Source of the DNA: an uncultured Eubacterium sp.
GTDB lineage: Bacteria > Bacillota > Clostridia > Oscillospirales > Acutalibacteraceae
NCBI GenBank assembly: GCA_910584985.1
Contig: CAJUDJ010000026.1
Coordinates: forward strand, 1 to 21,354
Reading direction: 5' to 3'
Length of the DNA stretch: 21,354 nt
Shown piece by piece: positions 1-7,278 of the stretch. Every line of letters starts with the position of its first letter. Within the stretch, counting starts at the first letter, position 1. Made by a program: the position numbers and the translations under genes. The notes beneath the pieces were generated by a model. That model saw nothing but the letters and a program-made list of their open reading frames with translations, ran no database searches and had not been told where the DNA came from.

Positions 1-1
1 T

Positions 2-1135
2 GAAAATTACAGAAATATCAAGGATCATAAGGCGCAGAGTGCAATGGTTATCATGAATTATGAGGGCAGAGTGCTCGGACTTGTGGGCGGAACAGGAAAA
101 AAAGACAGTGCACTTGGTTTTAACAGAGCAGTGGATGCAAAGCGACAGCCCGGTTCAACCTTTAAACCTCTTGCTGTGTATGCTCCGGCTTTTGAGAAAA
201 GTCTGAATGATTCCAAATTCAATTATTATTGGTCTACACTTATTAAAGATGCACCAACGGAAACCATTAAAGATGACGGAAAGCCATGGCCCACAAACGA
301 GGGCAAAACCTATTCAGGCAATATGGTTACGGTTCAGAAAGGTATTGCAAGGTCGCTCAACACATTATCTGCACGCACGCTGCTGGATATAGGCCTTGAT
401 TATTCCTATAATTTCCTAACTGAAAAATTCCATTTCACATCACTTGATCCGGATTATGACTGCCTGCCCGCACCGCTTGCAACAGGCGGACTTACGGATG
501 GTGTTTCCGTGCTTGAAATGACGGCTGCTTATGCAACCTTCGGAAACGGCGGTCAGTATTATTATCCGTACTGTTATTATAAAGTTACGGATTCACAGGG
601 AAATACAATTCTTGATGCCAACCCGGAGGTTACAAAGGAACAGGCAATGTCTGAGAGCACGGCATGGCTTATGAATAAGCTTCTTCAGACGGTTATGAGC
701 AACGGCACCGGCACCACCTTCAGAGTTTCCGGTGTGGAATGTATCGGTAAAACAGGTACTACTACCGGCAGTGTCGATCGTTATTTTGTGGGCGGAACGC
801 CGGAATATATTTCTGCAGTCTGGTTCGGTTATGATGTTCAGAAGGAAATTAAACAGTCCCCGAGCCCGGCCGGTATTCTGTGGAGAACGGTTATGAATGA
901 TGTTTATGACACGAAAGGTATTAATCAGAAAGCCTTCCCTGAATATGACGGTATTACCAGAAGAGCCTATGACCCGTCAAACGGTCTTCTTGCAAACTTT
1001 TCAAGCGGAAATTACGGCTGGTATGATAAAAACAATCTTCCTGCATACTCAAAATCCACAGGTACAACCGAAGAATCAACCGAAGATTCGCCGGCGCCTG
1101 CACAAAATAATAATGAACCGCAGGCTCAGGAATAG
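2..1135 (+). CDS. Class A penicillin-binding protein (PBP1A type), C-terminal transpeptidase part, 5' end outside window
   Basis: This is the transpeptidase half of a bifunctional cell-wall synthase that cross-links peptidoglycan outside the membrane. The reading frame is open from base 2, so the gene begins upstream; the ATG at 44 is internal. The three active-site motifs of the penicillin-binding fold are in order: STFK with the nucleophilic Ser at 155-157, SLN at 353-361 and KTG at 749-757. The pre-SxxK segment reading SAMVIMNYEGRVLGLVGG is typical of PBP1A-family proteins, in which a glycosyltransferase-51 domain comes first; that domain is not visible here. The last ~30 residues are low-complexity (Thr, Glu, Ser, Pro, Asn, Gln), as in many clostridial PBPs, with no PASTA domain. 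The family is secure; the exact paralogue is not. Confidence 0.93.
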   Translation, partial: ENYRNIKDHKAQSAMVIMNYEGRVLGLVGGTGKKDSALGFNRAVDAKRQPGSTFKPLAVYAPAFEKSLNDSKFNYYWSTLIKDAPTETIKDDGKPWPTNEGKTYSGNMVTVQKGIARSLNTLSARTLLDIGLDYSYNFLTEKFHFTSLDPDYDCLPAPLATGGLTDGVSVLEMTAAYATFGNGGQYYYPYCYYKVTDSQGNTILDANPEVTKEQAMSESTAWLMNKLLQTVMSNGTGTTFRVSGVECIGKTGTTTGSVDRYFVGGTPEYISAVWFGYDVQKEIKQSPSPAGILWRTVMNDVYDTKGINQKAFPEYDGITRRAYDPSNGLLANFSSGNYGWYDKNNLPAYSKSTGTTEESTEDSPAPAQNNNEPQAQE

Positions 1136-1167
1136 ATTTTAAGTTTTATATAGATGATAAAATCATA

Positions 1168-1212
1168 AACGGCATCATGAAAGGCTTAATGCCCGCTGTG
1201 ATGCCGTTGTTT
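1168..1212 (+). terminator. Hairpin with short T-rich tail after the PBP gene
   Basis: A perfect 10-bp stem pairs AACGGCATCA (1168-1177) with TGATGCCGTT (1199-1208). The 21-nt loop contains a possible inner GGC/GCC helix. The tail (GTTTATT) is only modestly T-rich, so termination may be partial. It separates the PBP gene from ruvX. Confidence 0.6.
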
Positions 1213-1226
1213 ATTAAGGTGTGTTT

Positions 1227-1637
1227 ATGAAAATAATGGCTGTTGATTACGGCGATGCACGCACAGGTATTGCCTTTTCGGATTTAAGTGAAATGCTTGC
1301 GTTTCCTTACACCGTTATTACAGAAGCCTATCAGCCAAAGCTGATAGATAAGCTGTGTGAAATTGCAAAGAAAGAAAATGCTCAGAAAATTGTTGTCGGG
1401 CTTCCGCGGAATATGGATGGCTCCTGCGGCTTCCGTGCAGATGCGTGCCGTGCATTCGGCACGGCACTTCAGGATAAATGCGGCCTTCCTGTTGTTTTTC
1501 AGGATGAAAGGCTGACAACCGTTATGGCACATCAAGTTCTTTCTGCCAATAATGTAAGCTCTAAAAAGCGAAAGCAAACGGTTGATGCCGTTTCAGCAGT
1601 TATGATTCTGCAATCTTATATCGATAAGAATAAATAA
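1227..1637 (+). CDS. ruvX: RuvX/YqgF-family pre-16S rRNA nuclease (putative Holliday junction resolvase)
   Basis: Members of this RNase H-fold family process the 5' end of 16S rRNA and were first proposed as Holliday junction resolvases. The 136-residue length is usual. Visible motifs are the N-terminal AVDYGDARTGIAFSD strand with its catalytic Asp, VVGLPRNMDGS in the middle, DERLTT, and a C-terminal VDAVSAVMILQSY helix carrying the last Asp. I chose the ATG at 1227 because AAGGTG (1216-1221) lies about 5 bases upstream; a GTG at 1221 would overlap that site. The gene lies just after the PBP hairpin and 33 bases before the M50 protease. I saw no separate promoter. Confidence 0.93.
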   Translation: MKIMAVDYGDARTGIAFSDLSEMLAFPYTVITEAYQPKLIDKLCEIAKKENAQKIVVGLPRNMDGSCGFRADACRAFGTALQDKCGLPVVFQDERLTTVMAHQVLSANNVSSKKRKQTVDAVSAVMILQSYIDKNK

Positions 1638-1670
1638 CAAATCGCTGCCGTAATATTCTATGGTGATGAT

Positions 1671-2195
1671 TTGGAAATTACATTTAAAAATATTGTATTC
1701 AGACTTGATTTTTCATTTATGATACTGCTTTCCTTTGCCGTTCTTTACGGTTATCAGAATGCAGTTGATATTATCCTTTTTTCGGCGCTTCACGAAACAG
1801 GGCATCTTGTTATGCTTCTGATTTTCGGGGTTAAGCCGAAAAAAATAACCTTATCGTTTTACGGTGCAGGGCTTAAATATAATAATACACTTTCTAAAAG
1901 CAGGGAATTTTTTGTGCTGCTCTGCGGTCCGCTTGTTAATCTGATATTATTTGTTGTTTTTGAAAATGAGATTAACCTGCTGCTGTTTTTGCTGAATATT
2001 TTTCCTGCCGCACCTCTGGACGGCGGCAGAATGATTAAACTGCTGTTTCCAAAGATCAGTTCTGCTGTTACAGTGCTGTTTTTGATTCTGCTTACAGGAT
2101 TATCCTGTTATCTGATGTTTGAATTCAAAATATTTTCGCTGTTGCTGATTGCTTTATATTTAATTACTTTTAACTTAAAAGATATGAGAGGTTAG
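1671..2195 (+). CDS. M50-family membrane metalloprotease (site-2 protease, SpoIVFB-like)
   Basis: This is a polytopic intramembrane zinc protease of 174 residues, which probably cleaves a membrane-tethered substrate. The zinc motif HETGH is at residues 41-45 inside a hydrophobic segment. GPLVN is at 86-90. The third ligand is the Asp of the NIFPAAPLDGGR block (Asp117). Several further hydrophobic stretches follow to the C-terminus. The start is inferred to be a TTG at 1671: it is the only start-like codon near the N-terminus, it follows a weak GGTGAT, and nearby ATGs at 1660 and 1666 are in another frame. SpoIVFB activates pro-sigma-K in Bacillus, and in many clostridia its homologue sits beside the radical SAM/DUF2344 pair, as here. 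A SpoIVFA-like M23 partner is not present next to it. A sporulation role is therefore suggested but not shown. Confidence 0.88.
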   Translation: MEITFKNIVFRLDFSFMILLSFAVLYGYQNAVDIILFSALHETGHLVMLLIFGVKPKKITLSFYGAGLKYNNTLSKSREFFVLLCGPLVNLILFVVFENEINLLLFLLNIFPAAPLDGGRMIKLLFPKISSAVTVLFLILLTGLSCYLMFEFKIFSLLLIALYLITFNLKDMRG

Positions 2196-2356
2196 CGTGA
2201 AAGATTATACTGTGCCGATTGTGCTGAACTCAAATTTGTCTGCGGCATATTTTTGAGATGTCTGCATTCCCGCTATACGCCTTGCCCGGCTGCAGCATGG
2301 CGGCGCGGATGGTATTCACTAAACGGTTTGCAGCCGGAAAGACTATGGGGATTTAT
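2196..2356 (+). other. GC-rich spacer with 9-bp inverted repeat and a possible 19-codon ORF upstream of the radical SAM gene
   Basis: This gap lies between the M50 stop and the next start. The second half is markedly GC-rich (48 of 83 bases in 2258-2340 by hand count). It carries CCGGCTGCA (2286-2294) paired with TGCAGCCGG (2329-2337) around a 34-nt loop, ending about 20 bases before the ATG at 2357. The first half has a GTG (2197) with AGAGG about 5-6 bases upstream, opening a 19-codon frame that ends TGA at 2254-2256. There is no T-tract, so it is not a canonical terminator. Function is unknown; it could be a leader element or a decayed insert. Confidence 0.4.
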
Positions 2357-4198
2357 ATGAAAAGAGAAATTGAAAAAATACTGCAATATGTTCAGAAGCC
2401 TGCAAGATATGCTGGCGGTGAGCTGAACAGCGTGGTTAAGGATGCAGAAAAGGTTGATATAAGATATGCCTTTTGCTTTCCTGATTTGTATGAAATCGGA
2501 ATGAGCCACCTTGGAATGAAAATTCTTTATTCGCTTGTAAATGAAAGGGAGGACAGCTGGTGTGAACGTGTTTTTGCCCCCGATGCTGATATGGAAAAGC
2601 AGATGCGTGAACATAATATTCCTCTTTTTGCACTGGAAAGCAGCGATTATATCAGGGATTTTGATATGATCGGCTTTACGCTTATGTATGAGCTTTGTTA
2701 TACAAATATGCTGAATATGCTTGATCTGGCTGAAATACCGCTTAAATCAAGCGAGAGAAGAGAATTAACGCCGATAATATGCTGCGGCGGTCCTTGTGTC
2801 TGCAATCCGGAACCGATTGCGGATTTTGTTGATCTTGTTTTTCTCGGCGATGGCGAGGAATCTACACCTGCTGTTATTGATTTGCTTAAGGAATGCAAGA
2901 AAAACGGCGCATCCAAAAGGGAATTTCTTCTCAGAGCAAAGGATATTGAGGGTGTTTATGTTCCGTGCCTTTACATGGACAGCTATAATGCAGACGGCAC
3001 GCTTAATGAGCTTAAGCCGATTGACGGTGCACCGTCAAAAATAAGAAAATCAGTGGTTTCCGATATGAACAAATGCTTTTATCCGAAGGAATTTGTTGTT
3101 CCTTTTATCAGCATTGTTCACGACAGGGCAGTTGCAGAAATTTTCAGAGGCTGTATAAGAGGTTGCCGCTTCTGTCAGGCAGGCTTTACATACCGGCCAA
3201 TCAGGGAAAAAAGTGTTGAAACAATCAATGCACAGTCCAAGGCACTTATCCAATCAACCGGTTATGATGAACTTTCGCTCTGTTCGCTTTCAACATCGGA
3301 TCACAGCTGTGTAAATGAAATGCTTACCTCGCTGATTGACTGGACGGTGAAGGATAAAATCAATCTTTCGCTTCCATCGCTTCGTGTGGATAATTTTTCG
3401 GACGAGCTTGTTGATAAACTGAATAAGGTAAGAAAAAGTGGTTTAACCTTTGCACCCGAAGCGGGCACACAGCGGCTTCGCGATGTTATAAATAAGAATG
3501 TTACCGAAGAAGAGGTTATCAGAACCTGCACAAAAGCCTTTGACAACGGCTGGACCTCCGTTAAGCTTTATTTTATGATGGGGCTTCCCACAGAAACCAT
3601 AGAAGATATTGAAGGAATTGCCAATCTCGGTATGGAGGTTATCCATGCTTTTTATAAAAATCCGAACAGGCAGAAGGGAACAGGTGTTCAGGTTTCCATA
3701 AGCTGTGCTTCTTTTATTCCGAAGCCGTTTACACCGTTTCAGTGGGAGCCTGAGGATTCCATGGAAAGCTTGAAATACAAGCAGGAGCATCTGCTTAATT
3801 CAATACCAAGCAAAAAAATAAAGGTTTCCTATCATGAAACACCGTCCTCTCTGATTGAAGGTGTGCTTGCCAGGGGAGACAGACGGCTCGGCAAGGTTCT
3901 GCTGGATGCCTTCAGACTCGGCTGCAAATTTGATTCCTGGGGCGACAGATTCAATTTTGATGCATGGATGAAAGCTTTTGAACTCAATCATATTGATCCT
4001 CATTTTTATACGAAGCGCAGGCGTCCGTTTGAAGAACTTTTGCCGTGGGATCATCTGGATTACGGTGTATCCAGAAAATTCCTTGAAAATGAAAACAGAA
4101 AGGCGCACGAAAATAAAACAACACCGCACTGCCGCATTAAATGTGCCGGCTGCGGTGCCAATATGCTGAACGGAGGAAACTGTGATGCGAGAGGTTAG
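2357..4198 (+). CDS. Radical SAM protein with N-terminal B12-binding-like domain (TIGR03960 / YgiQ-like family)
   Basis: This is a putative radical SAM enzyme of unknown reaction, 613 residues, the usual size for the family. The [4Fe-4S] cysteines are in CxxxCxxC form at residues 266, 270 and 273 (GCIRGCRFCQAG). The N-terminal ~200 residues resemble a B12-binding Rossmann domain, with DLYEIGMSHLG in place of the cobalamin DxHxxG signature, so cobalamin binding is doubtful. A Cys-rich tail (CxxxCxxC, then NGGNC) ends the protein. The frame is open back to an ATG at 2258, but homology begins at MKREIEKILQYVQKPARY, and GGGGA at 2347-2351 precedes the ATG at 2357, so I use that start. It overlaps the DUF2344 gene by 14 bases. 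In other bacteria the two are fused or adjacent, so they probably act together. Confidence 0.9.
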   Translation: MKREIEKILQYVQKPARYAGGELNSVVKDAEKVDIRYAFCFPDLYEIGMSHLGMKILYSLVNEREDSWCERVFAPDADMEKQMREHNIPLFALESSDYIRDFDMIGFTLMYELCYTNMLNMLDLAEIPLKSSERRELTPIICCGGPCVCNPEPIADFVDLVFLGDGEESTPAVIDLLKECKKNGASKREFLLRAKDIEGVYVPCLYMDSYNADGTLNELKPIDGAPSKIRKSVVSDMNKCFYPKEFVVPFISIVHDRAVAEIFRGCIRGCRFCQAGFTYRPIREKSVETINAQSKALIQSTGYDELSLCSLSTSDHSCVNEMLTSLIDWTVKDKINLSLPSLRVDNFSDELVDKLNKVRKSGLTFAPEAGTQRLRDVINKNVTEEEVIRTCTKAFDNGWTSVKLYFMMGLPTETIEDIEGIANLGMEVIHAFYKNPNRQKGTGVQVSISCASFIPKPFTPFQWEPEDSMESLKYKQEHLLNSIPSKKIKVSYHETPSSLIEGVLARGDRRLGKVLLDAFRLGCKFDSWGDRFNFDAWMKAFELNHIDPHFYTKRRRPFEELLPWDHLDYGVSRKFLENENRKAHENKTTPHCRIKCAGCGANMLNGGNCDARG

Positions 4199-4850
4199 AC
4201 TGATTTTTTCCAAAACAGACCGATGCAAGTATATAAGCCATCTGGATATCAACAGATGTATGGCAAGGGCATTTGCCCGTGCGCAGGTTCCGCTGTGGTT
4301 CACGGAAGGCTATAATCCGCACCCTTATATGAGTTTTTCACTGCCGCTTTCGCTCGGTGTTGAAAGCTATTGTGAAAGTGTGGATTTACGCATTGTAGGA
4401 GATATATCAAATTCAGAGCTGAGAAATAATATAAATAAAATGCTGCCGGCAGGCATTCAGATTCTGGATGTGCTGGATGATTTCCGGGATTCTTCTGAAA
4501 TTGCTTTTTCGGATTATGTTTATAAAATTGAATTTACAGATAATCAAAAAGCACTTGAAAAAATCAAAGCCGTGCTTGAAAGTGATGAGATTTTGGCAGA
4601 AAAAAAAGCAAAAAAGGGGAAACGGCGTATTGTTAAGGAAACGAATATAAAGCCGTTTATTGATAAATATAACCTTTCTTTAAGGGGCACGGATATTGTT
4701 TTAAATATCCGCCTTGCTGCCGGAAACGAGAAAAATCTGAATCCCACACTTCTTTTTGACACAATTATCAGGCTGATTGATATGGATTTTGAATGGAAAA
4801 GCATATCCCGAATTGCACTTCTTGATAAGGAATATAAGATTTTTAAATAA
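4185..4850 (+). CDS. DUF2344 / TIGR03936 family protein, partner of the radical SAM protein
   Basis: This 221-residue protein of unknown function belongs to the family that accompanies, or is fused to the C-terminus of, the TIGR03960 radical SAM protein. Recognisable features are the opening RLIFSKTDRCKYISHLDINR, then ARAQVPLWFTEGYNPHPYMSFSLPLSLGVES, which is the family's conserved core (residues ~35-65). GGAGG at 4172-4176 lies inside the upstream gene and can serve the ATG at 4185 (8 bases) or the GTG at 4182 (5 bases); I prefer the ATG. The overlap with the upstream gene implies translational coupling. In many clostridia rng and rplU follow this gene; here the next gene is rplS with its own promoter. 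Confidence 0.87.
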   Translation: MREVRLIFSKTDRCKYISHLDINRCMARAFARAQVPLWFTEGYNPHPYMSFSLPLSLGVESYCESVDLRIVGDISNSELRNNINKMLPAGIQILDVLDDFRDSSEIAFSDYVYKIEFTDNQKALEKIKAVLESDEILAEKKAKKGKRRIVKETNIKPFIDKYNLSLRGTDIVLNIRLAAGNEKNLNPTLLFDTIIRLIDMDFEWKSISRIALLDKEYKIFK

Positions 4851-4855
4851 AATAC

Positions 4856-4884
4856 TTGCATTTTTATATTCTTTGTGATATAGT
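4856..4884 (+). promoter_or_regulatory. Sigma-A-type promoter for rplS
   Basis: TTGCAT (4856-4861), a 17-base spacer and TATAGT (4879-4884), with an extended -10 TG (4876-4877). Transcription would start near 4891 and give a leader of about 120 bases before the L19 start. Confidence 0.75.
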
Positions 4885-4890
4885 ATTCAA

Positions 4891-5000
4891 GCATTTGTTC
4901 CGTTGCTATCCTGCAACGCGTTAAGTGCTATGCGTTAAGGCATTTAAGCGGATGGTCCTCTTTCAAAATGATTTGTTATGAACATCTGATAAATTAAAAG
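4891..5000 (+). ncRNA. Structured 5' leader of rplS (candidate L19 leader / autoregulatory element)
   Basis: The transcribed leader can fold into CGTTGC/GCAACG (4901-4906 with 4913-4918), TTAAGTGC/GCATTTAA (4921-4928 with 4940-4947, one G-U pair) and CGGATG/CATCTG (4949-4954 with 4983-4988, one G-U pair). The octamer GCGTTAAG occurs twice, at 4918-4925 and 4932-4939, so alternative pairings are possible. Firmicutes commonly carry a structured leader before rplS thought to be bound by L19. I infer this is such an element from its position and pairing; I have not matched it to a covariance model. Confidence 0.5.
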
Positions 5001-5012
5001 GAGGAAATAAGT

Positions 5013-5354
5013 ATGGACGCACTTAAAATTATTGAAGCCGGCAGTGTGCAGAAAGAGCTTCCTGAATTCAAAATCGGCGACACCGTAAGAGTCGGTGTTC
5101 GTATCCGTGAGGGTAAAAACGAAAGAGTTCAGATGTTTGAAGGCACAGTTATCGCTGTTAAAGGCTCAGGCATTTCAAAAACCTTTACTGTTCGCCGTGT
5201 ATCTTACGGTGTTGGTATTGAGCGTGTATTCCCGATGAATTCAGCAAATGTTGATTCTGTTCAGGTTATCCGCCACGGTAAGGTTCGCCGCGCTAAGCTC
5301 TATTATCTTCGCGACAGAGTTGGTAAGGCTGCAAAAGTTAAAGAGGATATTTAA
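5013..5354 (+). CDS. rplS: Large ribosomal subunit protein bL19
   Basis: L19 sits at the interface of the 30S and 50S subunits. The 113-residue protein is full length. It has the family hallmarks FKIGDTVRVGVRIREGKNER, the FEGTVIAVKGSG strand, FTVRRVSYGVGIERVFP, and the basic C-terminus KVRRAKLYYLRDRVGKAAK. A strong AAAGGAGGAA stands 7-8 bases before the ATG. The gene is a transcription unit of its own here, with promoter, structured leader and terminator, rather than the end of an rpsP-rimM-trmD operon. Confidence 0.98.
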   Translation: MDALKIIEAGSVQKELPEFKIGDTVRVGVRIREGKNERVQMFEGTVIAVKGSGISKTFTVRRVSYGVGIERVFPMNSANVDSVQVIRHGKVRRAKLYYLRDRVGKAAKVKEDI

Positions 5355-5369
5355 GTTTTTAGCTTTTCT

Positions 5370-5397
5370 AAACCGCTTCTTTTGAAGCGGTTTTTTT
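5370..5397 (+). terminator. Rho-independent terminator of rplS
   Basis: A perfect 10-bp stem pairs AAACCGCTTC (5370-5379) with GAAGCGGTTT (5384-5393) around a TTTT loop. A run of T (5391-5397) follows. This is a textbook intrinsic terminator. Confidence 0.93.
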
Positions 5398-5415
5398 CAT
5401 AAATCCGATATATTC

Positions 5416-5449
5416 TTGACTTTAAATGATATTTATAATATCTTATACT
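5416..5449 (+). promoter_or_regulatory. Promoter region of the beta-galactosidase gene with embedded dyad
   Basis: There are two possible promoters. One is TTGACT (5416-5421) with TATCTT (5439-5444) at 17 bases. The other is TTTAAA (5421-5426) with TATACT (5444-5449) at 17 bases. Between them lies the perfect dyad GATATT-TAT-AATATC (5428-5442), which falls in the spacer of the second promoter and partly over the first -10. Its position suits an operator. No regulator gene is adjacent. Confidence 0.5.
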
Positions 5450-5476
5450 TAGTATTTTAGTTGTGAGGGTAAATCT

Positions 5477-7252
5477 ATGTTTGAAATCAAAGACAAAAAA
5501 TTTGTAGTAAACGGCGAGCCGATCAATCTATATTCCGGTGCAATTCATTACTTCCGTGTGCTGCCCGAATATTGGGAAGACAGGCTTACTAAATTAAAGC
5601 TTGCAGGCTTCAATACCGTTGAAACCTATGTTTCATGGAATCTTCATGAACCGAAGCCCGGCGAATTCTGCTTTGACGGCAGGCTGGATATTGTAAAATT
5701 CATTGAGACAGCAAAAAAGGTTGGATTATATTGTATTGTGCGCCCCGGTCCTTATATCTGCGCAGAATGGGATTTCGGCGGTTTGCCGGCATGGATTTTA
5801 AAGGATAAAAATATGCAGATAAGATGCAGTTATCCCGATTATCTTGCCTGTGTTGAAAGATTTTATAAAAAACTTCTTCCCATGCTTGTGCCGCAGCTTG
5901 AAACAAACGGCGGAAATATTATTGCCATGCAGGTTGAAAATGAATACGGCTCTTACGGCAATGATAAAGAATATCTTCGATTTGTTGAAAATCTGATGCG
6001 GGAATGCGGTATAGATGTGCTTTATTTTACCTCAGACGGGAACTGGAAAAATATGCTTTCGGGCGGATCGCTTCCCGATATTTACAAGGTGCTTAATTTT
6101 GGTTCAAAGGCAAAAACCGCATTTAGCTGTTTAAAGGATTTTGAAAATAACGGGCCCAATATGTGCGGTGAATTCTGGTGCGGCTGGTTTGATCACTGGC
6201 GTGATAAGCATCATACAAGAGATGCCGGCTCTGTTGCGGCAGAAATTAAGGATTTTCTGGATATAGATGCAAGCTTTAATTTCTATATGTTTCAAGGCGG
6301 CACAAACTTCGGCTTTACGGCGGGTGCCAATTATGACAAAAACGGTTATGCGCCAACCGTAACCAGCTATGATTACTGTGCTTTGCTTAATGAATGGGGC
6401 GATTATACGCCTGCTTATCACGAAGTGCGAAAGCTTCTTTGTGAAAAACAGGGTATCGAAATGAAAGAGCTTCCGCCGTCTCCTGCACTTCAGACCATAG
6501 GCAAGGTAAAGCTGGATGCGTTTGCTTCTTTATTCGATAATCTGGATATGATTGCAGAAAAATACCGTGTGCCTGTGCCTGAAAGCATGGAATATTTCGG
6601 TCAGAATTTCGGAATGATTTATTACGAAACCGTTTTGAGCGGCAAATATGATATTTCCCCGCTGAATATCAAGGATGTTCATGATTTCGGATATATTTAT
6701 TTTGACGGAAAGCTGAAAAAGAGAATAGACAGAACGCTGTATACCGCACCCAAGAAGGGAATCAGGGCTTTGTTCGGAAAAAAGGATGCAGGCAAATTCC
6801 TGATGTCTGCCGTTAATGGCAGCAGAAAAATCGGTGTTCTTGTTGATGCAATGGGCAGAGTAAATTACGGCGAAAATATGATGGACCGCAAAGGAATTTC
6901 CGATATATACATAGGCAATCAGCGTCAGATGGGCTATGACGTTTATACACTGCCGCTCGATAATCTTGAAAAGCTTAAATACACAGCAGAACGGGGCAGC
7001 CTGCCGCTGTTTATGAAAGGTCGCTTTTCTGCTTCTTCAAAAGCAGACTGCTTTGTTCATCTTGACGGCTTTACAAAGGGTTATGTCTGGATTAACGGCT
7101 TTAATCTCGGAAGATACTGGGAGGTTGGCCCTCAGAAATCACTGTATCTTCCCGGTTCTCTTCTTAAGGAAGAAAACGAAATTGTGGTTTTGGAGCTGGA
7201 GGGATACTCAAATCCGTGTGTTTCCATTCTTGACAAACACGATATAGGATAA
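5477..7252 (+). CDS. GH35 family beta-galactosidase, probably cytoplasmic
   Basis: Glycoside hydrolase family 35 enzymes remove terminal beta-galactose from glycans and oligosaccharides with retention. The 591-residue length fits the short bacterial type. The N-terminal TIM barrel carries SGAIHYFRVLPEYWEDRL, GFNTVETYVSWNLHEP, RPGPYICAEWDFGGLPAWI, the acid/base Glu156 in QVENEYGSYG, and the nucleophile Glu232 in GEFWCGWFDHW. The C-terminal jelly-roll includes KGYVWINGFNLGRYWEVGPQ, the usual family end. There is no signal peptide, so the substrate must be imported; no transporter gene is in the window. AGGG at 5466-5469 precedes the ATG. The gene lies alone between the rplS terminator and rbgA, where lepB is common in clostridia. 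It probably reads through into rbgA, as I saw no terminator. Confidence 0.96.
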   Translation: MFEIKDKKFVVNGEPINLYSGAIHYFRVLPEYWEDRLTKLKLAGFNTVETYVSWNLHEPKPGEFCFDGRLDIVKFIETAKKVGLYCIVRPGPYICAEWDFGGLPAWILKDKNMQIRCSYPDYLACVERFYKKLLPMLVPQLETNGGNIIAMQVENEYGSYGNDKEYLRFVENLMRECGIDVLYFTSDGNWKNMLSGGSLPDIYKVLNFGSKAKTAFSCLKDFENNGPNMCGEFWCGWFDHWRDKHHTRDAGSVAAEIKDFLDIDASFNFYMFQGGTNFGFTAGANYDKNGYAPTVTSYDYCALLNEWGDYTPAYHEVRKLLCEKQGIEMKELPPSPALQTIGKVKLDAFASLFDNLDMIAEKYRVPVPESMEYFGQNFGMIYYETVLSGKYDISPLNIKDVHDFGYIYFDGKLKKRIDRTLYTAPKKGIRALFGKKDAGKFLMSAVNGSRKIGVLVDAMGRVNYGENMMDRKGISDIYIGNQRQMGYDVYTLPLDNLEKLKYTAERGSLPLFMKGRFSASSKADCFVHLDGFTKGYVWINGFNLGRYWEVGPQKSLYLPGSLLKEENEIVVLELEGYSNPCVSILDKHDIG

Positions 7253-7278
7253 ATATTAAGAATTTAAGGATTGTTATT

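Noticed and set aside
2258..2356. Longer N-terminus for the radical SAM protein, starting at ATG 2258
   Set aside because: The extra 33 residues show no family resemblance, lie in the GC-rich spacer, and the ATG at 2357 has its own GGGGA site and matches the family's usual start.
4851..4887. AATACT/AGTATT inverted repeat spanning the rplS promoter as an operator
   Set aside because: Only 6 bp with a long gap in AT-rich DNA; likely chance.
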